Shown here: positions 9,006-17,566 of the stretch, piece after piece
Position numbering within the stretch: the stretch's first letter is position 1
Layout: every line of letters begins with the position of its first letter
NCBI GenBank assembly: GCA_964614415.1
Contig: CAZTLE010000001.1
Span: 15,401-79,400, forward strand
Length of the DNA: 64,000 nucleotides
Direction of reading: 5' to 3'
Origin: CAZTLE01 sp964614415
Lineage (GTDB): Bacteria > Bacteroidota > Bacteroidia > Flavobacteriales > Flavobacteriaceae
Translations under genes and position numbers: made by a program
Notes under the pieces: generated by a model
Database searches by the model: none
What the model was told of the DNA's origin: nothing
Seen by the model: the letters and a program-made list of their open reading frames with translations, nothing else

Positions 9006-9971
9006 CTAGTCTTCGCTATTCATGAGGAACAAGTCGTCCTTGTCTTTGATAAGCACCGAATAGCTAAATTTCAGGATGCTCTTCTGTGTATCGGTAAGGT
9101 CTTTAAAATTGACCCTGTTTTCGAAGAACTTCTCGGTTTCCAGAACATGGAACCAAGAGATAAGTTCGGACGTCGCGGGCATCTTCTTTTTAACCCGGGT
9201 CCGGATGTCCATGAAATGATGGATGGAGTCCATCACACTATCTTCGGGGACCTCGCCGATATTCGCTACTTTTTTTGATACGATCTCCATGAGTTGCTCG
9301 GGTTCAGGGAAGGGAATGTGGTAGAACACACACCGCCGTAAGAAGGGCTCGGGAAGTGATTTTTCCGAATTACTGGTCATGATCACCAAAATCCGTTTTT
9401 CGTCCGATTTTTCCACTTCCTGTCTTAGCTCTTTGATTCTGAACTTATACTGCTCGATCTCATTGAGGATATCGTTCGGAAAATCCCTGGGCGCTTTGTC
9501 AATTTCGTCAATAAGGACTACTGAACTCGAGGGACTCTTAACATCAGGGATCAAGGATTTTTTAGAGGAGATATATTCGGCATTCGTCATGGCGATGGCT
9601 TTCCCCAATGCCTGAAGCGTAATGTACTGAGAAGTACTCCCAGCCTGGGCGTCAGCATTTATGTTCGAATCCCTGAAGTGCCCTATAGCATCGTACTGAT
9701 AGAACAGGTCCTGAGCCGTAGTGGTCGTTTTTGTGTGGAACTCGAGTGGAAACTGACCAAAATCTCCTTTGGTTTGCTCATGCAGATCATGTGCAAGTTT
9801 GTAAGCGAGCTGTGTTTTACCTGTGCCGGGTTCCCCGGTAAGGATCAAAGGCTGGTCCAGCAGTAATGCAACTTCAACTGCATTTTTCAGCGGACCTGAG
9901 AGTATATAGGTGCTTGGATCGTTCTTTGGTTGATCCTGTCGCTTCGGAAGTTTAAAAGACGAATTTCCCAT
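9006..9971 (-). CDS. MoxR-type AAA+ ATPase
   Basis: 321 residues with an intact AAA+ core: Walker A GEPGTGKT (46-53), Walker B VVLIDEIDKA (Asp155, Glu156), sensor 1 Asn201 in MTSNSEKS and arginine finger region PFLRRCVFYHIPFPEP (about 209-224). MoxR proteins form hexameric rings that remodel partner proteins, very often vWA proteins. Here the gene is the middle of a three-gene operon: it starts 4 nt after the DUF4062 gene and ends 4 nt before the vWA/OmpA protein gene. I infer that the vWA domain of the latter is its partner. No membrane segment, so cytosolic. Confidence 0.95.
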   Translation of the reverse strand: MGNSSFKLPKRQDQPKNDPSTYILSGPLKNAVEVALLLDQPLILTGEPGTGKTQLAYKLAHDLHEQTKGDFGQFPLEFHTKTTTTAQDLFYQYDAIGHFRDSNINADAQAGSTSQYITLQALGKAIAMTNAEYISSKKSLIPDVKSPSSSVVLIDEIDKAPRDFPNDILNEIEQYKFRIKELRQEVEKSDEKRILVIMTSNSEKSLPEPFLRRCVFYHIPFPEPEQLMEIVSKKVANIGEVPEDSVMDSIHHFMDIRTRVKKKMPATSELISWFHVLETEKFFENRVNFKDLTDTQKSILKFSYSVLIKDKDDLFLMNSED

Positions 9972-9975
9972 TGTC

Positions 9976-11199
9976 TTAGTGTTTATTGATCAGGGCCATA
10001 AGCTCCTGGTCGTTAGTATTAAAATGATCTATGAGTTTCGAGATTTGGATCTCGGCTAGTTCCATTGGATAGTTACTCTCCTTGAAATACTTCTGAATAA
10101 TAGCTTCTTTCAGAGTTTCATTATCGGCAACTTCGTGTTCTTCCAGCCAGATACCGAGGTCCGTCGTGTTTACATCTGTGAGTTCCTGTATTTTAAAATA
10201 ATCGTCGAACTTGTCCAGTTGTTTCTTCAGGTTTTCCCTGCCGGCAGAGTCCGACGTACTATAGCGAACATTGAGGAAGAAATAAAAGTTGGGCGCTCCG
10301 GCGGGAAGCTCATTGACGTCGCAATATTCTTTGGAGAACCAACGCATTACTTCGACCACATTCTCGCTGGACAGGGCCTCTTCTTCTATTCTAAAAACCA
10401 CGAAAACCTTTTCATAGCCATCGTGAAGAATGTTCTCGGCCAGACTGTTCAATGAAAGGTCTTTTGGTAGTGGTTTGATGTTGAACTTTGCGAAAAGTTC
10501 CATCTGAATGAAGATCTTGAGACGGGCCAGGGTGCCACGGTCGTTCACGAAGATGGTTTTCTTTACGTCGTCACTGGCGGTCTTATCCAGGCTAAATCGC
10601 TTTACGAGGCTGGCATGCGACTGTTTTTTATCCCCTTCGACCATAAAGAAATTGAATTTTTCATTCTGGTCACCACTAATGAAATCAATAGACTGGTCTA
10701 CCCGGTTACAATAGTATTTTGTCTCCTCATCCAGTTTGGTGCTGGCTTTTTTAGGATCCCGGGACTTGATCCACCGTGCAATATCGCGTTTAATTCCTGC
10801 AATGAGATCATTGGAGTTTTCAAACCAGTAGGTAGACAAACCGTTCGGGTCTTCTACGTTTGAAATGCTCTCGAGAAAATCGGACAACTTCTTGTCACGC
10901 ACTTCCCCTTCTTCGAGTTTTTTCTCATAAATAAGACAGGGAATATTTCGCTGACGGGCACCCTCAAATTCCTCTATGGTATACTCTCCATATCCTGTAC
11001 CGAAAAGGCCGATGTACAGGTCACTTGCCTCCAGGTGCTCGGTATAGGTCTCTCGGATAGACTGATCTTTAGCACCTGCATCCTCCTCATATACAAACGT
11101 ATAGAAAAAGTCGGCCAGGGCCTCTTTAATTCTGGGGCGCTCGGCTTGAAATTCCTCCATACGGGAACTCAGGAAGATCTTGTAGCTTTCAGTGGCCAT
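9976..11199 (-). CDS. DUF4062 (TIR-like) protein with iSTAND-like C-terminal region
   Basis: 407 residues, cytosolic. Residues about 5-95 match DUF4062 (KIFLSSRMEEFQAERPRI, SDLYIGLFGTGYGEYT, EEFEGARQRNIPCLIY), a domain of TIR-like fold found at the N-terminus of STAND/NACHT-type signalling proteins. From about 160 on, YYCNRVDQ (161-168), then a hydrophobic strand, Gly-Asp and a His (FFMVEGDKKQSH, about 184-195) and ASLVKRF, resemble the Cys-Asn-Arg...Gln motif of the inactive-STAND domains described in vWA-MoxR conflict systems. No functional P-loop is present. It is the first gene of the operon; ATG at 11199. Predicted role: sensor/adaptor of the ternary system. The DUF4062 call is firm, the iSTAND call is by motif only. 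Confidence 0.85.
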   Translation of the reverse strand: MATESYKIFLSSRMEEFQAERPRIKEALADFFYTFVYEEDAGAKDQSIRETYTEHLEASDLYIGLFGTGYGEYTIEEFEGARQRNIPCLIYEKKLEEGEVRDKKLSDFLESISNVEDPNGLSTYWFENSNDLIAGIKRDIARWIKSRDPKKASTKLDEETKYYCNRVDQSIDFISGDQNEKFNFFMVEGDKKQSHASLVKRFSLDKTASDDVKKTIFVNDRGTLARLKIFIQMELFAKFNIKPLPKDLSLNSLAENILHDGYEKVFVVFRIEEEALSSENVVEVMRWFSKEYCDVNELPAGAPNFYFFLNVRYSTSDSAGRENLKKQLDKFDDYFKIQELTDVNTTDLGIWLEEHEVADNETLKEAIIQKYFKESNYPMELAEIQISKLIDHFNTNDQELMALINKH

Positions 11200-11412
11200 G
11201 GGTAACGGGATATTTCAATATACAAATATTCACCGAACGTTTGACTCCGGGACATACCAATCCAATCGCTTATTCAACGTTTAATCGGGGAGGGTAAAAT
11301 GTTATGCGTTTTTAAAGATAGTCAATAAAGCAGAACACATCAAGAACATAAGCACCATGACTTGATGAAGTGTCGACTTGGTTTGATAACCTTTTGTTGA
11401 CAGGCGGGGAGA
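11200..11412. other. Intergenic region upstream of the DUF4062-MoxR-vWA operon
   Basis: 213 bp between the operon start (minus strand) and the end of the AraC gene. It must contain the operon promoter. An AT-rich stretch next to the ATG (AATATTTGTATATTG on the minus strand, about 11215-11230) resembles a -7 element with one mismatch, but I see no well-spaced TTG. AACGTTT occurs twice (near 11237 and 11277), a possible weak direct repeat. No RNA gene seen. Confidence 0.35.
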
Positions 11413-12300
11413 TCATTCTGCCGATAGGCTGGCATCCAGCACCCGTTTCATCTCCTTGCGGTAGGCCAGGGCCGTTTTCCCGGTTATCAACTTGAACTGT
11501 TTGTTGAAGTGGGAGAAGTTGTTGAAACCGCATTCAAAACAGATATCAGTAACACTTAGCTGTGTCTCTGCAAGTAACTTGGTAGCGTGCACGACGCGAT
11601 ATTCGTTCACCACCTGGGTAAAGGTTTTGTTCGTTACTTTCTTAAAATATCGACAGAAGGCAGGAACCGTCATACTGGCTTCGTCTGCTATCTCCTCCAG
11701 GGGAATGGATCGCTGGAAATGAGCATTTATATGCTTGTAGATGATGTCGATCTTCAAGCTGTCCTTATGTGAAGCTTCGAAGGCAAATCCATCCACATTG
11801 AGCAGGATATAATCTTCCGTTGTTGCTAAGGCCTGTAAGATGTTAAGGAAGGCCATCATTCGCTCAAATCCTTGTAGTTCAATAAGCGCTTCGATCTGGG
11901 GCCCCAACGTTCTCTTGGTCCCTTTACCAAATACAATCCCCTTTTTTGCACGTTGCAGTAAAGAGGTGATGGTGTCCAGTTCGGGGAGACTCCAACCCGT
12001 TTCTCCCAACAGATCGGGCCTAAATTGTATTACGGTCTCCTTTCCCTTGGCGGTTAGGCGGTCGGTAAATCCGTGATGTGGCAAATTGGATCCTATCAAT
12101 ACCAGTTGGCTGTTGCTAAAATAAGATAGGTGATTTCCAATATGGCGCTTCCCTTTTCCTTTATTTACGTACACGAGCTCGATCTCAGGATGAAAGTGCC
12201 ATGCCGCGTGTTTCATCTTGCGATTCTTGCTGTGCTGTCGCACAAGGATCGAACTCCCGAAACCGGGATCTAACTTTTCTAATGTAGGTTTCTTTTGCAT
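11413..12300 (-). CDS. AraC-family transcriptional regulator with N-terminal cupin
   Basis: 295 residues from the ATG at 12300 (the frame opens 33 nt further up, without a better start). N-terminal cupin-type sensor (WHFHPEIELVYVNKGKGKRH, about residues 30-50, and VLIGSNLPHHGF); C-terminal double HTH at about 190-290 (IPLEEIADEASMTVPAFCRYFKK, then LSVTDICFECGFNNFSHFNKQF) ending in TALAYRKEM. This arrangement is typical of sugar- or metabolite-responsive AraC activators in Bacteroidota. Divergent from the secreted protein gene at 12497, its most plausible target, with a repeated ATTGACCAA element between them. Ligand unknown. Confidence 0.93.
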   Translation of the reverse strand: MQKKPTLEKLDPGFGSSILVRQHSKNRKMKHAAWHFHPEIELVYVNKGKGKRHIGNHLSYFSNSQLVLIGSNLPHHGFTDRLTAKGKETVIQFRPDLLGETGWSLPELDTITSLLQRAKKGIVFGKGTKRTLGPQIEALIELQGFERMMAFLNILQALATTEDYILLNVDGFAFEASHKDSLKIDIIYKHINAHFQRSIPLEEIADEASMTVPAFCRYFKKVTNKTFTQVVNEYRVVHATKLLAETQLSVTDICFECGFNNFSHFNKQFKLITGKTALAYRKEMKRVLDASLSAE

Positions 12301-12344
12301 AGTGATTTGTACTGTAAAGGTACGGCAAACCAAAGACCGTAACT

Positions 12345-12471
12345 ATACTATATTGACCAAAAAATATCCAAAATTAACAATTTATACTAATTGGAGGTAA
12401 TTGAGTGGTAAAATAGTATATAAATTGACCAATTGGGTTGTTTTTTCCATAGCCTATGTGACGGACATTTG
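12345..12471 (+). promoter_or_regulatory. Candidate AraC operator and promoter of the secreted protein gene
   Basis: ATTGACCAA occurs at 12352-12360 and again at 12424-12432 in the same orientation, each preceded by TATA-rich sequence. A TTG at 12438-12440 followed after 23 nt by GACATTTG (12464-12471, one mismatch to TAnnTTTG) could be the promoter, putting the second repeat directly upstream of the -33 element, as expected for an activator. Inferred from pattern only. Confidence 0.4.
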
Positions 12472-12496
12472 CACTGTAACATTAAATACTATTTCT

Positions 12497-13102
12497 ATGA
12501 AAAAAGTAATTAGAACTGGTGTTATTATGGTGGCCCTCCTTTCTACTGTAATAAATTATGCAAACGAGGTTTCATACACCACTCAAGAAGAGGAAAACAA
12601 AACAATTGAAAATAAGTCGACAGAGACAAATAAAGAACAACAAATAGTAATTCGCGATGCAAAAGGAACAATTTTATTTAGGAATGATGGGGATGCCGGT
12701 GCCATGGACCTGGAAGGTTATGCCGATGCGCTTTCCAACGGAGTTTATACTTTCGAAATTACACATGGTACTGAAATTGAGATCACCCCGTTTGAAGTAT
12801 CCAACGGTGAAATAGCCGTCTATTCAAAAGACGCCTATACGGTATTCGTACCTGTAGTTCGAACCAAGGACGAACTATTGCTGGTGAGCCAGTTATCCCT
12901 TGAACAAGAGCCTCTTAATGTCCGGGTGTATTACAATCCTGACGACGACGGTCTTGGCAATTTTAACCTGGTTTACTCCGATGAGATCAATCCTGCCGTG
13001 AATATTGGACGTGCTTATTCCTTGAACACTGAGGAACGCGGAACCTATAAAGTAGTACTTACTTCCGGTAGCAGAAAATTTACAGAACAGTTCAGGTTTT
13101 AA
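12497..13102 (+). CDS. Secreted beta-rich protein of unknown family
   Basis: 201 residues from ATG 12497; the frame opens at a TTG 96 nt upstream, but only the ATG start places a signal peptide (MKKVIRTGVIMVALLSTVINYANE) at the N-terminus. A Glu/Lys/Thr-rich linker follows, then two beta-rich halves: IVIRDAKGTILFRNDG...GVYTFEITHGTEIEI and PLNVRVYYNPDDDGLGNFN...GTYKVVLTSGSRKFTEQF. The second half carries an Asp-rich loop (DDDG). I do not recognise a named family; the pattern resembles small all-beta domains of Bacteroidota surface proteins. It is probably controlled by the divergent AraC regulator and ends in a clear terminator, so it is a single-gene unit. Confidence 0.8.
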   Translation: MKKVIRTGVIMVALLSTVINYANEVSYTTQEEENKTIENKSTETNKEQQIVIRDAKGTILFRNDGDAGAMDLEGYADALSNGVYTFEITHGTEIEITPFEVSNGEIAVYSKDAYTVFVPVVRTKDELLLVSQLSLEQEPLNVRVYYNPDDDGLGNFNLVYSDEINPAVNIGRAYSLNTEERGTYKVVLTSGSRKFTEQFRF

Positions 13103-13123
13103 TATCGAGGACTTGCGTTGACG

Positions 13124-13163
13124 AAACGGCCTCCTGATACTTTCTTCAGGGGCCGTTTTTTTT
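13124..13163 (+). terminator. Rho-independent terminator
   Basis: AAACGGCC-CCTGA at 13124-13137 (one bulged T) pairs with TCAGGGGCCGTTT at 13146-13158, with an 8-nt loop and a run of eight T ending at 13163. It follows the secreted protein gene by about 20 nt. Confidence 0.85.
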
Positions 13164-13280
13164 GGGTCCAAACCCCGTATTTAACATAAGAGATCAAGAT
13201 AGCACTCCGGCCGGGCAACCAAAACCAAAAAAAGAGCGTCTTCTAAGTATTGAGTGCATAACTCTTACACAACCAAACAG

Positions 13281-14258
13281 ATGTCGGCCAACCAGGATCC
13301 AAAAACGAGCAAACCCCGGAAAAGAAAATTCAGAAAGTGGATCAGGCGAATCCTCTATTCGCTCCTGGCACTTCTTATGCTGCTGGCTATGGGAGTTTGG
13401 TATTACTATCCCGGAGCTTCAGTCGCCCGCGAAAAAACAGATATTCCCTTTACTTTTGACCGCGATATCATCATGATACAGGGGATGTTGAACGGCTCAG
13501 GACCCTATAATTTTGTCCTGGACACGGGGACAGATCCTTCAGTTGTAGATCTCTCATTGTCCAAAGAAATTGCACTCTTTCACGTTTCGTTGGGAGATCA
13601 GGATGTGGGCGAAGATCAATTGGTATCAATAGAGGTCCCGACCCCTCTTAAGCTTAAAGTCGGGGATTTACCTGCCTCTAGAAAAATGTTCCTTGCGCTG
13701 GATCTTACTGAAATTTCCGATAAGCTTGGCACACCCGTTCACGGGATACTGGGATATAACTTCATTCGCGACAATATTCTGCAGATTAAATACTCCGAAC
13801 GAACTTTATCTTTTTTTCCATTTGGTGAAGGCCCCCAAAATACCAACGCACCTGGCATGCCCATTGAATTCATCGATGATGGAACGTTTCCGGTCCTCGA
13901 TGACGTAATAGTCAATGGGAAACCTGTTCGAATAAGCCTGGATACGGGCTCGAACAAAACGCTTACTTTGTTCACGGCAGGAGTAGCCCACGTAGGGCTT
14001 AATGAAGCATTGGAGAATGCCGCCCTTATCGAATCGGTAGGCTTTGGAGGGGCCGATGAGAGCAAAGTTGTCGACAGTATTTCGGTTGCCGTAGGGGATC
14101 ATACTCCAAGGAGTATGACCATTTACTGTGATGTATTCAGCCAAAAATCCAAAGTCCCATTGAGCACAAGAGGCGGAAACATGGGGAATAAAATATTCCA
14201 GCACTTTACCGTGACGTTCGACTACGAGAAGAAACGTGTTTGGTTTGATGCCAATTAA
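13281..14258 (+). CDS. Retropepsin/pepsin-like aspartic protease, membrane anchored
   Basis: 325 residues from ATG 13281 (an in-frame GTG lies 27 nt upstream). A basic stretch (KPRKRKFRKWIRRI) precedes one TM helix at about 28-48; the rest should face the periplasm. Two Asp-Thr-Gly motifs are visible, FVLDTGTDPSVV (Asp81) and RISLDTGSNKT (Asp221), so the chain looks like a two-lobed aspartic protease of the family annotated as aspartyl protease/retropepsin-like in Bacteroidota. GILGYNFIRDNI (about 155-166) fits the Gly-rich substrate lobe. Substrate unknown. No linked partner: flanked by terminator-bounded genes. Confidence 0.88.
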   Translation: MSANQDPKTSKPRKRKFRKWIRRILYSLLALLMLLAMGVWYYYPGASVAREKTDIPFTFDRDIIMIQGMLNGSGPYNFVLDTGTDPSVVDLSLSKEIALFHVSLGDQDVGEDQLVSIEVPTPLKLKVGDLPASRKMFLALDLTEISDKLGTPVHGILGYNFIRDNILQIKYSERTLSFFPFGEGPQNTNAPGMPIEFIDDGTFPVLDDVIVNGKPVRISLDTGSNKTLTLFTAGVAHVGLNEALENAALIESVGFGGADESKVVDSISVAVGDHTPRSMTIYCDVFSQKSKVPLSTRGGNMGNKIFQHFTVTFDYEKKRVWFDAN

Positions 14259-14364
14259 GAGACTCGCTATCCGAGCTACTCAAATTCCGATATTACCTGC
14301 TCTGAAAATCTGATTTGGATATCTTTCGTCATTGGGCGATCTTTATCGCTATCAACTAACTATT

Positions 14365-16557
14365 ATGAAAGCATATACACTTTGGATAGTGCTGTGTGTG
14401 TCTGTGCTCTTCTCAAGCCATGCACAACACTCAGTAGCCCGGGATTGGAACGAAGAATTACTGGAAGCCATTCGAAACGACTTTGCGCGCCCTACGGTGC
14501 ACGCACGTAATTTGTTCCATAGCGCCATGGCGATGTACGATGCCTGGGCTGTTTTTGATTCGGAAGCGGAAACGGTATTTCTGGGAAAGAACTTTGGAGG
14601 ATATGTTTGTGAGTTTGACGGTATTGCGACCCCGTCAAACATTGATGATGCACGCCACGAAATTATGAGCTATGCTATGTTCCGGCTGCTCAACCACCGG
14701 TTCGAGAACTCTCCGGGGTCTGCGACCTCACTCATGTCATTCGAAGACTTGTTCACCTCCTACGGATATGATACTTCCTTTGTCTCTACCGATTATAGCG
14801 GCGGATCCTATGCCGCCCTTGGAAATTATATCGCTCAGGAACTCATCACCTTTGGATTGCAGGACGGTTCCAACGAGGCCAACGACTACGGAAATGAACA
14901 TTACGAACCGGTCAATGAACCGCTTATTCTGGATCTGTATACCGATACGAATGACATTGATCCGGACCACTGGCAACCCCTGGCTTTCGATTTTTTCATC
15001 GATCAAAGCGGTAATGTATTTCCAAATGAAACTCCGGATTTCCTTAGCCCGGAATGGGGTGAAGTGGTACCCTTCAGTCTTAGATCTGAAGATCTTGAGA
15101 TTCTGAACAACGGTTTCGATTGTTACGTGTATAACAACCCGGGAGACCCCGAATACATGCAGAATTCAGCCAGTAACGGAATTGAAGATCCGTATAAGTG
15201 GCATTTTGCATTGGTAACCGCCTGGTCGGCGCATTTGGATCCTGCCGATCCGTATACCATGGATATTTCACCGGGAGCCATTGGGAATTACGATATAGAC
15301 GACTACCCTGAAACCTTTGCCGAATACCAGGCGTTCTACGATTTTATGAATGGGGGAGACCCGAGTTCCGGACACCCTGTTAATCCGGCTACAGGAGCAC
15401 CCTACGTTCCGCAAATTGTAAAACGTGCCGACTATGCAAGGGTGTTGGCTGAATTCTGGGCGGACGGACCCGACTCCGAAACTCCACCCGGACATTGGTT
15501 TACCATTCTGAACTACGTAAGCGATCACCCGAGCTTCGAAAAGCGGTTTAATGGACAGGGTCCCATCCTTCCCGATCTGGAATGGGATGTGAAATGCTAT
15601 TTGACCCTGGGAGGGGCAATGCACGATTCCGCCATCAATGCCTGGGGAATCAAAGGATATTACGACTACGTGCGCCCTATCTCTGCCCTTCGCTATATGG
15701 CTGGAAAGGGACAAAGTAGTGACCCGAACGAACCGAGTTTCGATCCTCATGGAATGCCCTTGATCCCGGGGTTGATAGAGCTTATTGAAGTGGGAGATCC
15801 GCTGGCAGGATTGTCCAATGAAAATGTGGGTAAGATCAAAGTATTCGCCTGGCGAGGGCCGGACTACATTACCGATCCCACTACCGATATAGCCGGAGTA
15901 GGTTGGATTTTGGGATCACGTTGGTGGCCCTACCAACGCCCCACCTTTGTTACTCCGCCATTTGCAGGTTATTTGTCCGGACACTCTACATTCTCCAGAG
16001 CCGCCGCAGAGGTTATGACGTTGTTGACCGGTGATGCCTTTTTCCCGGATGGAATGGGAACGTTTGACATCGCGCAGAACGACTTTCTTGTCTTCGAGCA
16101 GGGGCCTAGTGAGAGTTTTACATTACAATGGGCAACCTACAGGGATGCATCAGATCAAACCAGTCTTTCCCGGATTTGGGGAGGAATTCATCCTCCTATT
16201 GATGACATTAGGGGGCGCATTATCGGTGAGAAAATCGGTATTGAAGCCTTCGATCTGGCAGTGCAGTATTTTGACGGTACGGTACTGTCTGTTCCCGAAA
16301 GCCCGTTATCCGATGCGGGTACCATATATCCCGCTGTGTTCTCCGGTGAATTGAATATTCAAAGTTCGTACAATGGAAATGCGACTATGAAATTATTCGG
16401 TATTGATGGTAAACTGGTGCTTGAAGAAGAAATGGAAATCACCAATGGACCCGTGCGAATCGCTATCAGTGCGAATCTAATGAGCGGATTGTACATTGCA
16501 AAGGTAATTAGTGAAGAAGGCGAACCCATTATAACACAGAAACTCATTCGAAAATAA
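14365..16557 (+). CDS. Vanadium-dependent haloperoxidase-like (PAP2 superfamily) protein with T9SS sorting domain
   Basis: 730 residues from ATG 14365; signal peptide MKAYTLWIVLCVSVLFSSHAQ. The catalytic core at the C-terminal half has WWPYQRPTF, the histidine motif YLSGHSTFSRAA (His540) and GGIHPPIDDIRGR (His609), matching the vanadate-binding signature of bacterial vanadium haloperoxidases and PAP2 phosphatases. The last about 75 residues (MKLFGIDGKLVLEEE, SGLYIAKVISEEG, QKLIRK) form a T9SS type A sorting domain, so export to the cell surface or medium is expected. Whether it halogenates or is a phosphatase cannot be decided from motifs. Single gene with its own terminator. Confidence 0.88.
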   Translation: MKAYTLWIVLCVSVLFSSHAQHSVARDWNEELLEAIRNDFARPTVHARNLFHSAMAMYDAWAVFDSEAETVFLGKNFGGYVCEFDGIATPSNIDDARHEIMSYAMFRLLNHRFENSPGSATSLMSFEDLFTSYGYDTSFVSTDYSGGSYAALGNYIAQELITFGLQDGSNEANDYGNEHYEPVNEPLILDLYTDTNDIDPDHWQPLAFDFFIDQSGNVFPNETPDFLSPEWGEVVPFSLRSEDLEILNNGFDCYVYNNPGDPEYMQNSASNGIEDPYKWHFALVTAWSAHLDPADPYTMDISPGAIGNYDIDDYPETFAEYQAFYDFMNGGDPSSGHPVNPATGAPYVPQIVKRADYARVLAEFWADGPDSETPPGHWFTILNYVSDHPSFEKRFNGQGPILPDLEWDVKCYLTLGGAMHDSAINAWGIKGYYDYVRPISALRYMAGKGQSSDPNEPSFDPHGMPLIPGLIELIEVGDPLAGLSNENVGKIKVFAWRGPDYITDPTTDIAGVGWILGSRWWPYQRPTFVTPPFAGYLSGHSTFSRAAAEVMTLLTGDAFFPDGMGTFDIAQNDFLVFEQGPSESFTLQWATYRDASDQTSLSRIWGGIHPPIDDIRGRIIGEKIGIEAFDLAVQYFDGTVLSVPESPLSDAGTIYPAVFSGELNIQSSYNGNATMKLFGIDGKLVLEEEMEITNGPVRIAISANLMSGLYIAKVISEEGEPIITQKLIRK

Positions 16558-16580
16558 ACACTGCCATTCAAGAAAGACAA

Positions 16581-16606
16581 AAGCCGACGTTTTCGTCGGC
16601 TTTTTT
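16581..16606 (+). terminator. Rho-independent terminator
   Basis: AAGCCGACG (16581-16589), a TTTT loop and CGTCGGCTT (16594-16602) form a perfect 9-bp stem followed by T residues to 16606. It ends the haloperoxidase gene and, as the convergent lipoprotein gene stops at 16631, could serve that strand too. Confidence 0.92.
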
Positions 16607-16630
16607 GTTGACGGTCAGAGCTATAAAAGA

Positions 16631-17197
16631 CTAACAGCCGTCACATGCTACATAGGTAGGTGATCCGTTGTTATTCTCATTCGACTCCGGAATCAGATTG
16701 GCCGGATCTACCAGCGCTGAGAATGTATGCGTGAAATAGGTGAATGGTGGAACGCAACCACAAGGTCCCATCCAGTAGGGACGGGTAAACGTAAGGGTAC
16801 CTCCGGCCGGGATGCCACCGTGGGTAAGTGTTTGGCGCTGTGTACTGCTACCGGCTGGGGTGACATCGGTCCAATCTACAGAAAGACTGCCCGCTCCCAG
16901 ATTTCCAGGGCCGTTGTTTACCACAGTGACTGTTGCCATGAAGCTACGTTGCCCCATACAGCTCACATCCGGTAAAACACCTCCACAACCGGTTGTGGTA
17001 GGAGCTACATTCGTGGTGTAACTGGTAATGACCAGGTCCACACGGGGAACCGGAACGATCTGGATAAGCATCCTGTCATCTTCAGAGGTAACATTTGTCT
17101 CTTCAGAATTAGTGATAGTGTCATTTTCGGCTGTACAGCCCATAAAGATCATAGCCACCAGGGCCATTGCAAAAACGTAGATGGTTTTTGTTTTCAT
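16631..17197 (-). CDS. Lipoprotein with CARDB-like beta domain
   Basis: 188 residues from ATG 17197; the open frame extends 102 nt further, but only this start gives a lipoprotein signal (FAMALVAMIFMGC, lipid-attachment Cys in MGC). The mature part has one CARDB-type domain: VDLVITSY near the start, VTVVNNGPGNLGAGSLSVDW in the middle and the hallmark PESNENNNGSP at the end. CARDB domains are adhesive or interaction modules of cell-surface proteins. Several Cys (GCGG, SCMG, CGCV, CDGC) suggest disulfides. Partner unknown; monocistronic. Confidence 0.82.
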   Translation of the reverse strand: MKTKTIYVFAMALVAMIFMGCTAENDTITNSEETNVTSEDDRMLIQIVPVPRVDLVITSYTTNVAPTTTGCGGVLPDVSCMGQRSFMATVTVVNNGPGNLGAGSLSVDWTDVTPAGSSTQRQTLTHGGIPAGGTLTFTRPYWMGPCGCVPPFTYFTHTFSALVDPANLIPESNENNNGSPTYVACDGC

Positions 17198-17566
17198 GAT
17201 ATTAGAATTTATGGTTAATGCCGTTATTATCCACAAGGCGATGCTTGTCAAACCGAAGAGCCACTCAACCAAATTGAACATGTTCGGATATGGGTACATT
17301 AAACCCTTAGGCGTACCTTGTTTTCGGGGAAGAATGAAATTTACGGGGGTCTGGTTAGTTGAATCTTAAATATACTGAATTAATTCCGAAGAATAAAATA
17401 TTAATCTGATAATCAGGTTCATACGAGTTATTAGTATGGTGGGTAAAAGAGTATATATGTTGAACGGAAACAGTCGATGTTTTTCGGATCAATACTGCCT
17501 GCGAACCCGCTAACCCAAATAATTTTCCTAATATTATAATTCCAAAATTCGAAATAAACGTTACTT
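17198..17566. other. Divergent promoter region, no gene
   Basis: 369 bp between the CARDB lipoprotein (minus) and the formate-THF ligase (plus). The half next to the ligase is AT-rich (17380-17480 and 17515-17566). A short inverted repeat CTGAT-A-ATCAG lies at 17406-17416. I looked for a tetrahydrofolate riboswitch and for TAnnTTTG and found neither convincingly. Confidence 0.5.

Noticed and set aside
17198..17566. Tetrahydrofolate riboswitch before formate-THF ligase
   Set aside because: No conserved core or pseudoknot pairing could be recognised; only AT-rich sequence and a short inverted repeat.
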